A DNA stretch of 64,000 bases from an uncultured Lachnospiraceae bacterium (GCA_910588215.1 CAJUQJ010000013.1:17333-81332); one strand, 5' to 3'. Counted from the stretch's first letter, positions 45,473-54,434 are shown. Notes: generated by a model from the sequence alone, not told the origin. Translations and numbers: made by a program.

Positions 45473-45684
45473 AAATTTATTCCAACTGTGCGGTTGAATG
45501 CTCCAAAGAGCATCCAACCTGACTTCCGCATTCGTAAAACCCGTGCTTAAGCACTCCTGCGTCTGCTTACGCATCCGCGTTTTACTCATTTGGAAGTGGG
45601 TTGCTAATCCAATTGCCTGTCTGCATTGCCATAAATGGCATACAGACAGATTATTGGATTGCAACCACACAGTTGAAATTTATT
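45473..45684. mobile_element. MITE-like fold-back element (194 bp) with 9-bp flanking direct repeats
   Basis: The direct repeat AAATTTATT at 45473-45481 and 45676-45684 flanks an element whose ends are inverted: CAACTGTGCGGTTG (from 45483) and CAACCACACAGTTG (45662-45675). Inside are further palindromes: GGTTGAATGCTC/GAGCATCCAACC, GTGCTTAAGCAC, TGCGT/ACGCA, and a long hairpin AATCCAAT ... ATTGGATT (about 45606-45660) that contains CTGTCTG/CAGACAG and TGCCAT/ATGGCA. The left and right halves also pair (ACTTCC..AT..GTAAAAC with GTTTTAC..AT..GGAAGT), giving a cloverleaf. It codes for nothing. Partial copies occur at 49363-49451, 56545-56567 and 62005-62024. Confidence 0.75.
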
Positions 45685-45784
45685 TAATCCTGCCGGTTGA
45701 CGCAGGCTGCATAATCTATTATAATAACATATGTTACCAAAAATGTTTGACAGTAACGACTGCAATACAAGAGAGGGAATTCTT

Positions 45785-46336
45785 ATGGCGAGAAAAGAGA
45801 CGATTACAAAGAATGAGATATTGAATACGGCATTCCAGATGGCAAGACAGGAAGGAATCTCGCAGGTAAGCGCCAGAACACTGGCTGCCAGGGCGGGGTG
45901 TTCCACACAGCCGATCTTCCGGCTCTATAAGAATATGGAAGAACTTGGCAATGAATTGTATGACAAGGCGATAGAGTTCTTTGGTGATTACTACGAGAAT
46001 TTCCCGAAGACGCATGAGACGCCTTTTGTGGATCTGGGGCTGGCGTACATTCGCTTTGCACAGGAAGAACAGCAGCTTTTTAAGCTTTTGTTTGTTTCCG
46101 AGAATCGTCATGGTAAGAGTTTGTATGACCTTTTGAACGGGGACAGAAGTACCGTTGTCAAAGAGATCGGCAACGCCAAGGCATTTGGCTGTAAGGATCC
46201 TGGCGGTATGTTTATGCGGATGTGGATTTTTATCCACGGCTCAGCATGTATGTCGTTGACGGATGATTATGACCTGCCGGAAAATGAGACAGTCAAGCTT
46301 TTGGAGGAATTTTACCGGGTATTCCGGAATGCATAG
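45785..46336 (+). CDS. TetR/AcrR-family transcriptional regulator
   Basis: DNA-binding regulator of 183 residues. The N-terminal helix-turn-helix is at about residues 8-55, with the recognition part AARAGCSTQPIFRLYKNMEEL. The C-terminal ligand domain (about 75-180, VDLGLAYIRFAQEEQQLFKLLF) resembles the WHG/TetR_C_33 type. The ATG at 45785 has GAGAGGGAAT upstream; the open frame before it overlaps no gene but contains the end of the fold-back element region. It is followed by an RpiR-type regulator after 44 bp. The target and effector are unknown. Confidence 0.88.
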   Translation: MARKETITKNEILNTAFQMARQEGISQVSARTLAARAGCSTQPIFRLYKNMEELGNELYDKAIEFFGDYYENFPKTHETPFVDLGLAYIRFAQEEQQLFKLLFVSENRHGKSLYDLLNGDRSTVVKEIGNAKAFGCKDPGGMFMRMWIFIHGSACMSLTDDYDLPENETVKLLEEFYRVFRNA

Positions 46337-46380
46337 AGAATGGCAGGGACGCACAAAGAAGGGGACATTTTTAATAAAGG

Positions 46381-47313
46381 ATGGCAATAGAGAATCGATA
46401 CGATATTATCACAAGAATCAATGAGCACTATGGTAAGATGAGCAAAGGACAGAAAGCGATATCAGCTTTTATCTATGATCATTATGATCAGGCAGTGTTT
46501 ATGACGGCTGCCAGATTGGGCGATACGGTGGGTGTCAGTGAGTCTACAGTCGTGCGGTATGCGATGTTTATCGGCTATAATGGATATCCGGAATTTCAGA
46601 GAGATCTGGAAGACTGGGTGCAGAATAAGATCAACTCGGTGCAGAAGATCGGTGCCAAGTACGGCAGAAGTACACAGTCAGAGATATTGACTTCGGTACT
46701 GCAGGCTGACATTGAGAAGCTTCAGGATACGATCCACAAACTAGACCCGACGGCATTTGAGACGGCAGTGGATATTATATTGGAAGCAAAGACTGTCTAT
46801 GTCATGGGCGTCAGGAGCTGTGAGCCGCTGGCAGAATTTTTGAATTTTTATCTGAATATGATACGGGGAAATGTGATACTTCTTAAAACGACCAGTGTTT
46901 CGGAGACATTTGAACAGATGATCCGTATCGATGAACAGGATGCCATGATTGGGATCAGCTTTCCCAGATACTCGATGCGTACCTTGAAGGCGATGGAATT
47001 TGCCAACGACAGAAATGCCAAGGTTATAACTATCACAGATACCGTGCATTCTCCGATGAATCTTTATTCTTCCTGCAATCTGCTGGCGAGAAGTGATATG
47101 GTGTCTATTGTAGATTCCCTGGTTGCTCCGCTGAGCGTGATCAATGCATTGGTGGTAGCGATGTGCTTGAAACGGCCGGAAGAGGTCAAGCAGAGCCTGA
47201 AGAATCTGGAAGAAGCGTGGAACAATTATCAAGTATATTTGAATGATGAGATCAACTTTATAGATGAGGAACCGATGCTCAACTATCCGCTCAGGAAAAG
47301 AGAAGGGCAATAG
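46381..47313 (+). CDS. MurR/RpiR-family transcriptional regulator with SIS domain
   Basis: Regulator of 310 residues. The N-terminal HTH_6 domain (about residues 5-80, RLGDTVGVSESTVVRYAMFIGYNGYPEFQ) is followed by a SIS domain (about 125-255, VYVMGVRSCEPLAEFLNFYL and GISFPRYSMRTLKAMEFA) that normally binds a phosphosugar. The ATG at 46381 has AAGGGGACA about 17 bp upstream and a nearer AAAGG, so translation initiation may be weak. No sugar phosphate genes adjoin it; the nearest downstream gene is a flavoprotein. The regulated pathway is not evident. Confidence 0.9.
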   Translation: MAIENRYDIITRINEHYGKMSKGQKAISAFIYDHYDQAVFMTAARLGDTVGVSESTVVRYAMFIGYNGYPEFQRDLEDWVQNKINSVQKIGAKYGRSTQSEILTSVLQADIEKLQDTIHKLDPTAFETAVDIILEAKTVYVMGVRSCEPLAEFLNFYLNMIRGNVILLKTTSVSETFEQMIRIDEQDAMIGISFPRYSMRTLKAMEFANDRNAKVITITDTVHSPMNLYSSCNLLARSDMVSIVDSLVAPLSVINALVVAMCLKRPEEVKQSLKNLEEAWNNYQVYLNDEINFIDEEPMLNYPLRKREGQ

Positions 47314-47382
47314 CATTAGAAGAACTTCTAGTCATTCTCTTTAATATGAGATTTTGCGCAGAGCGGAATCATGGGGGTTAGA

Positions 47383-48663
47383 ATGAGTCGTGTGATCGTG
47401 GTAGGCGGCGGTGCGGCAGGAATGATGGCAGCATACGCCGCCGCAGAATGTGGGCACAGAGTGGTGCTCTTGGAACAGAATGAGAAATTAGGCAAGAAGC
47501 TTTTTATCACGGGTAAGGGGCGCTGTAATGTGACGAATGCTTGTGAGAGAGAGAAGCTATTTGAGAACGTAGTGAGCAATCCGAAATTTCTCTTCAGTGC
47601 TTTTTCGGATTTTGACAATATACAAGTGGTGGAACTTCTGCGGGAAGCCGGGTGCCCGCTCAAAGTGGAGCGTGGGGAGCGGGTTTTCCCGGTGTCCGAC
47701 CATTCTTCTGATGTGATAGGCGCTTTGACGCGGCTGTTGAAGCGGCGCGGCGTGGAGATCCGGCTGCATGCAAAGGTCAAGGAAATATTGGTGGACAGGG
47801 GAATGGAACAGGACAGGGAGAGTTCAGAACGAAGGCGGCCGGATGTGAAAGTGCAGATCAAGGGTGTCCTGTTGGCGGACGGCCAGTGTCTTACCGCCGA
47901 CGCGGTGGTGCTGGCGACCGGAGGATTATCTTATCCGATCACCGGTGCAACGGGAGACGGCCACCGGATGGCGGAGAGAATGGGCCATACCGTTAAGGAA
48001 TGTGTGCCGGCGTTAACGCCCATGGTAATGGCAGAATCCTGGTGTGCATCGCTGCAGGGGCTGTCGCTTAAGAATGTCAGTTTGTCCATGTATTGTGGGA
48101 ACAAGCGGATCTGGCACGGATTCGGGGAAATGTTGTTTACCCATTTCGGGATCAGTGGGCCGTTGGTCTTATCTGCCAGCAGCTTTTACGGTAAATGCAA
48201 GGATAAGAATACTGTGACTGTAGTGATCGATCTGAAACCGGCACTGTCGGCGGAGCAGCTGAACAGGCGTATCCTGCGGGATTTTGAGGAGAATCGGAAT
48301 AAACAGTTTAAAAATGTGATCGGAGGTCTGTATCCATCCAAATTAGTCCCGGTCATGATCGGACTTTCCGGGATCGATGCAGAGAAAAAGATTCATGAGA
48401 TTACTAGGCTGGAGCGGGAACGGCTCTGCAGTGTGACGAAAAATCTGACAATGCATGTGCAGGGGCTTCGTGATTTTACGGAGGCGATCATTACACAGGG
48501 CGGTATCAAAGTGAAGGAAGTCAATCCCTCCACTATGGAATCTAAACTGGTACATGGACTGTATCCTGTGGGGGAACTGCTTGACTTAGATGCGGTGACG
48601 GGAGGTTTTAACCTGCAGATCGCCTGGTCTACGGGGCATCTGGCCGGCCGCAGTATTCCGTAA
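47383..48663 (+). CDS. NAD(P)/FAD-dependent oxidoreductase, HI0933/BaiN family
   Basis: Flavoprotein of 426 residues. The FAD-binding Rossmann motif is VIVVGGGAAGMMAAYAA at the N-terminus, followed by ITGKGRCNVTNA, which is diagnostic of the HI0933 (YhiN/BaiN-like) family. The C-terminus has VTGGFNLQIAWSTGHLAGR, the second conserved FAD contact. ATG 47383 is chosen because it gives the standard N-terminus with GGGGG upstream; ATG 47371 would add four residues. In Clostridia this gene often precedes cmk, ispH and the S1 protein, as here. The natural substrate of most members is unknown. Confidence 0.9.
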   Translation: MSRVIVVGGGAAGMMAAYAAAECGHRVVLLEQNEKLGKKLFITGKGRCNVTNACEREKLFENVVSNPKFLFSAFSDFDNIQVVELLREAGCPLKVERGERVFPVSDHSSDVIGALTRLLKRRGVEIRLHAKVKEILVDRGMEQDRESSERRRPDVKVQIKGVLLADGQCLTADAVVLATGGLSYPITGATGDGHRMAERMGHTVKECVPALTPMVMAESWCASLQGLSLKNVSLSMYCGNKRIWHGFGEMLFTHFGISGPLVLSASSFYGKCKDKNTVTVVIDLKPALSAEQLNRRILRDFEENRNKQFKNVIGGLYPSKLVPVMIGLSGIDAEKKIHEITRLERERLCSVTKNLTMHVQGLRDFTEAIITQGGIKVKEVNPSTMESKLVHGLYPVGELLDLDAVTGGFNLQIAWSTGHLAGRSIP

Positions 48664-48705
48664 AGCGAATCATAAGGTTATAATGTATAAAGGAAGGATA
48701 TCGAT

Positions 48706-49362
48706 ATGGGAATGAACATTGCAATAGACGGTCCTGCCGGGGCCGGTAAAAGTACGATCGCAAAGCAGATCGCAAAGAAACTGGGATATATCTATGTGGA
48801 TACAGGAGCCATGTATCGGGCCATGGCATTGCATCTGCTTCGAGGAAAGATACTGCCGTCGGAGACGGACAAGATCGATGAGAAATGCCGGGAAGCGGAT
48901 ATTTCCATAGGATATGAGAACGGGGAACAGATCGTGTATTTGAATGGCGAGAATGTCAACAGCCTGATCAGAACAGAGGAGGTTGGCAATATGGCGTCTG
49001 CCAGCAGCCCTAACCCCAATGTCCGCAGGAAACTGGTGGAACTGCAGCAGAAGCTGGCTGCAGATAAAGATGTTGTCATGGATGGCCGGGACATCGGGAC
49101 TTGTGTACTGCCGAATGCCAAGATCAAGGTATATCTGACAGCGGACAGTAGAGTACGCGCCGAACGACGCTATAAGGAACTGACAGAGAAGGGCGTTTCC
49201 TGTGACCTTGATGAGATCGAAAAGGATATCATCAATCGGGATCATCAGGATATGACAAGGGAGATATCTCCGCTAAAGCAGGCGGAGGACGCGGTACTGA
49301 TAGATTCTTCCCACATGACGGTAGAAGAAGCGGTCGATGCCGTAGTTGCCCTTCTGCATTGA
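48706..49362 (+). CDS. cmk: Cytidylate kinase
   Basis: Phosphorylates CMP and dCMP with ATP. It has 218 residues. The P-loop is DGPAGAGKST (about residues 7-16); CMP-binding residues occur in TGAMYRA and MDGRDIGT, and the lid in AERRYKEL. AAAGGAAGGATATCG precedes the ATG. Its stop codon lies directly against a partial copy of the fold-back repeat. Together with ispH and the S1-domain gene it forms the conserved clostridial block cmk-ispH-S1. Confidence 0.96.
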   Translation: MGMNIAIDGPAGAGKSTIAKQIAKKLGYIYVDTGAMYRAMALHLLRGKILPSETDKIDEKCREADISIGYENGEQIVYLNGENVNSLIRTEEVGNMASASSPNPNVRRKLVELQQKLAADKDVVMDGRDIGTCVLPNAKIKVYLTADSRVRAERRYKELTEKGVSCDLDEIEKDIINRDHQDMTREISPLKQAEDAVLIDSSHMTVEEAVDAVVALLH

Positions 49363-49451
49363 ATGCGGCAAAAGCAGGAGTGTAGAAGTACGGGGATTGC
49401 GAATGCGGAAGTCAGGTTGGATGCTCTTTGGAGCGACCAACCGCACAGGCG
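49363..49451 (-). repeat. Partial copy of the fold-back element between cmk and ispH
   Basis: Aligned on the opposite strand, it matches about 80 bp of the left half of the element at 45482-45675, including CGAATGCGGAAGTCAGGTTG and GGATGCTCTTTGGAGC, and ends with CCAACCGCACAG. The right half of the element is missing. The hairpin GGTTGG ... CCAACC is kept although bases in it changed. Confidence 0.75.
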
Positions 49452-49500
49452 AAAATAATGTTGTTCTTTAGCAGCAGTGACAGTGATATGGGGTTTTGAT

Positions 49501-50349
49501 ATGGAAGTAATTTTGGCAGAACATGCCGGATTTTGTTTCGGTGTTAAAAGAGCGGTGGAACAAGTCTATGAACAGGTAGCTACCGGGAAACCGATCTATA
49601 CTTATGGACCGATCATTCATAATGAAGAGGTGGTAAAGGATCTGGAACATAAAGGCGTGCAGGTCATAGAGGATGAGCAGGCGCTTCAGGCGATCGGGAC
49701 GGGAACGGTGGTGATTCGTTCCCATGGAGTATCAAAACGAATCTGTGAGAAGATAGAGATGTGCGGATTGGAATGTGTAGATGCCACTTGTCCATTTGTG
49801 AAACGGATTCACAGGATTGTTGAGAGAGAAAGCACGGCCGGAAAGCAGATCATCATCGTCGGCAATGCCGGACACCCGGAAGTGGAAGGAATCATGGGGT
49901 GGTCCAAAACGCCGACTGTTGTAATCGGATCGGCCGAAGAAGCGGAAAAATTCGCTTATGAAGCGGGCAAAGAGCTATGTGTAGTTTCGCAAACGACATT
50001 TAACTACAATAAATTTCAAGATGTGGTTGAAATTCTCATGAAAAAAGGTTACAATGGTAGTGTTGTGAATACTATATGTAACGCTACGGAAGTGCGTCAG
50101 ACGGAGGCCAGAGAGATAGCGGCTCGGGTCGATGTTATGATAGTAATAGGTGGTAATCAGAGTTCTAATACGAGAAAGCTATATGAAATCTGTATGCAGG
50201 AATGTGCGAATACGTATTTCATACAGACACTTAACGACTTGCATTTGGATTTACCTAAATCTGTCCGACTGGTGGGTATTACAGCAGGGGCATCAACCCC
50301 AAACAATATTATCGAGGAGGTTCAAAATTATGTCAGAGTTAACTTTTGA
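49501..50349 (+). CDS. ispH: 4-hydroxy-3-methylbut-2-enyl diphosphate reductase
   Basis: Iron-sulfur enzyme of the last step of the MEP isoprenoid pathway, giving IPP and DMAPP. The 282 residues are standard. The three cluster cysteines are in AGFCFGVKRAV (about residue 12), VDATCPFVKR (about 97) and NTICNATEVRQ (about 192). The HGV catalytic segment is in RSHGVSKRI. ATG 49501 has ATGGGG about 10 bp upstream; a farther in-frame start at 49477 lacks a site. Its last 20 bp overlap the start of the S1-domain gene; in several Clostridia the two are fused into one protein. Confidence 0.96.
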   Translation: MEVILAEHAGFCFGVKRAVEQVYEQVATGKPIYTYGPIIHNEEVVKDLEHKGVQVIEDEQALQAIGTGTVVIRSHGVSKRICEKIEMCGLECVDATCPFVKRIHRIVERESTAGKQIIIVGNAGHPEVEGIMGWSKTPTVVIGSAEEAEKFAYEAGKELCVVSQTTFNYNKFQDVVEILMKKGYNGSVVNTICNATEVRQTEAREIAARVDVMIVIGGNQSSNTRKLYEICMQECANTYFIQTLNDLHLDLPKSVRLVGITAGASTPNNIIEEVQNYVRVNF

Positions 50350-51478
50350 ACAAATGTTAGAAGAGTCTTTAAAGACAATACACACAGGAGAGGTTGTTGA
50401 AGGTGTCGTTATTGACGTGAAACCCGAAGAGATCATTCTCAACATCGGATATAAATCAGACGGTGTCCTTACCCGCAATGAATATACGAATGAACCTAAT
50501 GTAGATTTAACAACCGTTGCAAAACCTGGCGATACCATGGAAGTGAAAGTGCTTAAAGTCAATGACGGTGAGGGACAAGTTCTTCTCACGTATAAGCGTC
50601 TTGCTGCTGACAGGGGTAATAAGAGGATCGAAGAAGCATATAATAACAGAGAAGTACTGAAGGCGAAAGTGGCGCAGGTACTTGACGGCGGCTTAAGTGT
50701 TGTAGTAGAAGAAGTGAGAATCTTCATTCCTGCAAGTCTTGTCTCCGATACTTATGAGAAAGATCTGAATAAATATGCTGGCCAGGAGATTGAATTCGTG
50801 ATCAGCGAGTATAATCCTAAGAGAAGAAGATATATCGGCGACCGCAAACAGCTTATTCTGGAAGAGAAGGCAGAGTTGCAGAAGAAGTTGTTCGAGACGA
50901 TCAAGCCAGGCGATACTGTAGAAGGTACTGTAAAGAATGTGACAGATTTCGGTGCGTTTATCGATCTTGGCGGTTGTGACGGTCTGCTTCATATTTCCGA
51001 GATGTCATGGGGCCGGGTGGAGAACCCGAAGAAGGTCTTCAAGGTTGGTGAAGTCTTGAAGGTGCTGATCAAAGATATTTCCGGAACCAAAGTTGCGCTC
51101 AGTCTGAAATTCGAGGATGCGAATCCTTGGAAGGGCGCTGCAGATAAGTATGCGGTCGGCAACGAAGTGACAGGCCGGGTTGCGCGCATGACAGATTTTG
51201 GTGCGTTTGTTGAATTGGAACCGGGTATTGATGCACTTTTGCATGTATCCCAGATCTCGAAAGAGCACATTGAGAAACCGTCAGACGTATTGAAGGTTGG
51301 TGAGGAAGTAACAGCAAGAGTAGTTGATTTCAATGAGGCTGACAGGAAGATCAGTCTGAGCATTAAGGCGATGCTCACGTCTGCACCAGTAGAAACAAGA
51401 GAAGATGAGGATGTTGTTTCTGTTGATATTGATGCAATGATATCTAATGAGGATGCAGAGGAAGGAACGGAGGAATAA
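50330..51478 (+). CDS. S1 RNA-binding domain protein (RpsA-like, four S1 domains)
   Basis: A 382-residue RNA-binding protein related to ribosomal protein S1. Four S1 domains are visible, starting near residues 20 (GEVVEGVVIDVKPEEIIL), 105 (REVLKAKVAQVLDGGLSV), 190 (GDTVEGTVKNVTDFGAFI) and 275 (GNEVTGRVARMTDFGAFV). The third and fourth are the most canonical (LLHISEMSW, LLHVSQIS). The acidic C-terminal tail ends with EDAEEGTEE. AGGAGG inside the ispH gene precedes the ATG at 50330, so it is coupled to ispH. Firmicute S1 homologues are shorter than the six-domain E. coli protein and their role in initiation is less certain. Confidence 0.93.
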   Translation: MSELTFEQMLEESLKTIHTGEVVEGVVIDVKPEEIILNIGYKSDGVLTRNEYTNEPNVDLTTVAKPGDTMEVKVLKVNDGEGQVLLTYKRLAADRGNKRIEEAYNNREVLKAKVAQVLDGGLSVVVEEVRIFIPASLVSDTYEKDLNKYAGQEIEFVISEYNPKRRRYIGDRKQLILEEKAELQKKLFETIKPGDTVEGTVKNVTDFGAFIDLGGCDGLLHISEMSWGRVENPKKVFKVGEVLKVLIKDISGTKVALSLKFEDANPWKGAADKYAVGNEVTGRVARMTDFGAFVELEPGIDALLHVSQISKEHIEKPSDVLKVGEEVTARVVDFNEADRKISLSIKAMLTSAPVETREDEDVVSVDIDAMISNEDAEEGTEE

Positions 51479-51553
51479 GAATCTGTTTTTTCACTTAGAG
51501 TTAAAGTACTCGGAATAAATTAACAGAATATAAATGATAGGCGGTACAAGGCT

Positions 51554-52333
51554 ATGACATATGATTACGAATATTTTAAGAAAGCAATCTATGATTTGAC
51601 TAAGATTGACCTGAATGCTTACAAAGAGAAGCAGATGAAGCGTCGTATTGATACGTTGATCTCGAAGAATAAAGTTGTAGGCTATGACAAATATGTAGCA
51701 GCTTTGAAGTCAGACAAGAATATGTTTGAAGAGTTTGTAAATTACCTGACGATCAATGTGTCTGAGTTTTATCGTAACGTGGATCAGTGGAAATTACTGG
51801 ATCAGGAGATTATTCCGGATTTGATCAAACGATACGGAAATCGGCTTAAGATTTGGAGTGCTGCGTGTTCTACAGGAGATGAGCCGTATTCGCTTGTAAT
51901 GGCACTTTCCAAGCATTTACCGTTGAATCAGATTAAAATATATGCTACGGATTTGGATAAGCAGGTGATCGCTAAGGCGAAGGCCGGGTTATATTCAGAG
52001 AAGAGTATTGCAGGTGTTCCGGCGGACTTGAAGAATAAATTCTTTACTAAGATCGGACCTTCTTATCAGATTTCTGAGGAGGTCAAGAACAGAGTAGAAT
52101 TCAAAGAGCATAATCTGCTCAAAGATACTTATCAGACGGATTATCATTTGATCGTATGCCGTAATGTGTTGATTTATTTTACCGAAGAAGCAAAGGATGA
52201 AGTTTTCCGTAAATTCCAGAAGAGTTTGAAGCCAGGCGGATATCTTTTTATCGGAAGCACGGAACAGATCATCAATCACAGAGAAGTCGGATTTGAGAGG
52301 AAGAATTCTTTCTTCTATCAGAGACCGGTTTAA
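51554..52333 (+). CDS. cheR: CheR-type protein-glutamate O-methyltransferase
   Basis: SAM-dependent methyltransferase of 259 residues that methylates glutamates of chemoreceptors. A small N-terminal helical domain (about residues 1-70, KRRIDTLISKN) is followed by the methyltransferase fold. The SAM loop is SAACSTGDEPYSLVMAL (about 95-110), and LIVCRNVLIYF carries the family's RNVLIYF motif. The AGGCGG upstream supports ATG 51554. It stands alone, away from other che genes, followed by a terminator. Motility genes are not in the window, so whether it serves flagellar chemotaxis is inferred. Confidence 0.93.
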   Translation: MTYDYEYFKKAIYDLTKIDLNAYKEKQMKRRIDTLISKNKVVGYDKYVAALKSDKNMFEEFVNYLTINVSEFYRNVDQWKLLDQEIIPDLIKRYGNRLKIWSAACSTGDEPYSLVMALSKHLPLNQIKIYATDLDKQVIAKAKAGLYSEKSIAGVPADLKNKFFTKIGPSYQISEEVKNRVEFKEHNLLKDTYQTDYHLIVCRNVLIYFTEEAKDEVFRKFQKSLKPGGYLFIGSTEQIINHREVGFERKNSFFYQRPV

Positions 52334-52389
52334 GATGTTTGAAAGAGGAGCAGGTTGAGCGTTTAACTTGTGGAAGTACATAATTAGAT

Positions 52390-52420
52390 TAAAGGCCTCG
52401 CAGATTTGCGGGGCTTTTGA
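52390..52420 (+). terminator. Intrinsic terminator after cheR
   Basis: AAAGGCCTCGCA pairs with TGCGGGGCTTTT, with one or two wobble/mismatched positions around a short GATT loop, and ends in TTTT. Confidence 0.75.
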
Positions 52421-52546
52421 TGCTGTTTATCTGATTTCTGTCATTATCGTCGGAATCTTGATGATCAAGACCTGCGCTTATGTGTGGACAGTACTCATCG
52501 GATGTTTCGCTATGAAACAAGAAAGGAAATTATAGGAGGATCGACT

Positions 52547-52951
52547 ATGAAACGTTATATAAATGTGGCTCTGTTGTATGCAATTTTTGCAATGGTTGGC
52601 GGTGTGTTTTATCGAGAGTTTACCAAATTAAACGGTTTTACCGGCAAAACGACACTCGCTGTTGTACATACCCATTATTTCCTGTTGGGTATGGTGTTTT
52701 TCCTGTTGCTGCTTTTGCTTGAAAAGAACTTTACCTTCACCGGTGCGAAGACCGGGAGGATACTGGTCGTCTATCATATCGGGCTGAATCTGACCGCCGT
52801 GATGTTTGTTGTGCGGGGTGTCACACAGGTGATGGTGCCCGCGCTCTCCTCCGGCATGAGTTCAGCAATTTCCGGCATGGCAGGGATCGGGCATATCCTG
52901 CTGGGTATCAGTATGGTGAGTCTGCTGATACAGATCAGACGCAGCGTGTGA
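52547..52951 (+). CDS. DUF2871-family membrane protein
   Basis: Small integral membrane protein of 134 residues with four hydrophobic helices (starting YINVALLYAIFAMVGGVFYREF, then VVHTHYFLLGMVFFLLLLLLE, ILVVYHIGLNLTAVMFVVRG and GHILLGISMVSLLI). The conserved VHTHYFLLGM and the glycine-rich last helix fit the DUF2871 family, whose function is unknown. AGGAGG lies 7 bp before ATG 52547. Its last three bases overlap the start of a CPBP-type gene. Base composition is like that of the core genes, whereas the next gene is much more AT-rich. Confidence 0.8.
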   Translation: MKRYINVALLYAIFAMVGGVFYREFTKLNGFTGKTTLAVVHTHYFLLGMVFFLLLLLLEKNFTFTGAKTGRILVVYHIGLNLTAVMFVVRGVTQVMVPALSSGMSSAISGMAGIGHILLGISMVSLLIQIRRSV

Positions 52952-53505
52952 ACGCTGCGGATCTGGCTGAAGCTGTATCTCTCAATATTTTTTCCTACCT
53001 TATGGTAGTGATCATACCATTCATATTTATTATACCCCAGTGCTTTATTTCCGGATACGAAAGCGGAGCACCTGTCTTTGCGATTGTTTTTATAGTTCCG
53101 ATTATGCTTGTTGGGGGCGGGTTAGAAGAAGCAGGCTGGCGTTATATTCTTCAGCCAGAATTAGAGCAAAAGTATTCATTCACTATATCAACTATCATAG
53201 TTAGTATTATATGGTGGCTGTGGCATATGCCGTTATTTTACATACAAGGTGTAGTTCAGTATGGGCAAAATTATTTCGCATTTGGAATAAGCGTATTGGG
53301 ATTGAGTTTTGCTTTGGCAAGTATAAGAAAAAATACGGGCAGTATATGGCTCTGTGTATTATTTCACTGTATTCAAAATTCTTTATCAGGGATTTATATC
53401 ATCAACGATAATATGTGGAGTAATATAACCGCGACTATTATCATGATTTTATGTTCTTACATTTTGGTGAAGATTAATGATAAGACAGGAGTATTTAATA
53501 CATAA
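52948..53505 (+). CDS. CPBP-family intramembrane metalloprotease, possibly 5'-truncated
   Basis: Membrane protein of 185 residues with the Abi/CPBP (CAAX protease and bacteriocin-processing) motifs: EEAGWR (motif 1, EExxxR), WWLWHMPLF (motif 2, with His) and LFHCIQNS (motif 3). Helices flank these motifs. The usual N-terminal helices of a 220-300 residue CPBP protein appear missing. The only start is a GTG embedded in the end of the DUF2871 gene (GTGTGA) without its own ribosome binding site. Composition changes sharply at about 52965. It may be translated by coupling or be a truncated remnant after recombination. Roles in the family range from prenyl-protein processing to bacteriocin immunity. 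Confidence 0.7.
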   Translation: MNAADLAEAVSLNIFSYLMVVIIPFIFIIPQCFISGYESGAPVFAIVFIVPIMLVGGGLEEAGWRYILQPELEQKYSFTISTIIVSIIWWLWHMPLFYIQGVVQYGQNYFAFGISVLGLSFALASIRKNTGSIWLCVLFHCIQNSLSGIYIINDNMWSNITATIIMILCSYILVKINDKTGVFNT

Positions 53506-53530
53506 ATTCCTATTCGCATGGAGAAATATT

Positions 53531-54286
53531 TCATGTGTGATGAAGAAAATTAGGGGTTATATAATTTTTCTCGCGATATTTACCCGGGGTTATACCTGTA
53601 AATTTTCTGAAAGCATATGTAAAAGCACTTTGAGAAGAATATCCAAGTGCTGCAGAAATCTCAAAATAGCTTAAATCGCTGTATTTTAACAGATTTTGAG
53701 CCGTATCCATTCTAGCTGCAGTAACATAGGATTTAATAGTTTGTCCGGTTTCCTGCTTAAATAATTTGGACAGATATGATACATTTAGTTTTGCAAACGC
53801 CGCTAATCCTTTCGTAGATAAGTCTGCATTCAGATCTTCATATATATGATCTATACATTTTCTGATATGAATTGATATTATGCTGTCCTTTTTTATCTCA
53901 CATATTCGGTTGGCGAAATCCAGACACATATCCTCCAGTAAGACTTGTAGGTCATCACATGTGGTAGCTTTGTCTGATTTTTGACTGTAAATATCTGCTA
54001 TCATATAAGATTCATCATGACCTAACCCGCTGCCCAAACTCGATTCTGCAAGGTGTGTTGCCACGATCACAAAATGATACTTCATATTATTTAGTCGATT
54101 TTCCGATAAGATTCTCATTTCAGTAGAGAGCTGTATCATACCCGAGGAAATAAGTAGTTTCAATGCTTCTATATCTCCACTTGTAATTGCTTCAAATACA
54201 GTATCATTTAAGTAGTATGGTTTTTTGGTATATCCATGTACCTTTTGTAAATATAATTGTCTGTTAAGTTCTGTTCTTATTTTCAT
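53531..54286 (-). CDS. AraC-family transcriptional regulator
   Basis: Regulator of 251 residues with a C-terminal double helix-turn-helix (about residues 150-245): LAAFAKLNVSYLSKLFKQETGQTIKSY and the second part EISAALGYSSQSAFTYAFRKFTGITPGKYR. The N-terminal part (about 1-140) is helical and has no recognisable cupin, as in YesN-type relatives. The ATG at 54286 is preceded by GGGAG. It ends 26 bp from the convergent CPBP gene and is divergent from the MATE gene with the 150-bp repeat between them, so it could control either neighbour. The region is AT-rich compared with the core. Confidence 0.9.
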   Translation of the reverse strand: MKIRTELNRQLYLQKVHGYTKKPYYLNDTVFEAITSGDIEALKLLISSGMIQLSTEMRILSENRLNNMKYHFVIVATHLAESSLGSGLGHDESYMIADIYSQKSDKATTCDDLQVLLEDMCLDFANRICEIKKDSIISIHIRKCIDHIYEDLNADLSTKGLAAFAKLNVSYLSKLFKQETGQTIKSYVTAARMDTAQNLLKYSDLSYFEISAALGYSSQSAFTYAFRKFTGITPGKYREKNYITPNFLHHT

Positions 54287-54434
54287 AAGAGACTCCCTTA
54301 TATAATATTAAATTTTGATTTCATAATCATAAAGCATCATAATCTCAGGTCACTTTTTTATTATACCATATTTTTGATAAAAAACCGGGCTTTTTGATAT
54401 AAATTTCACATCGTTGATGATAAGGTGATGATAA

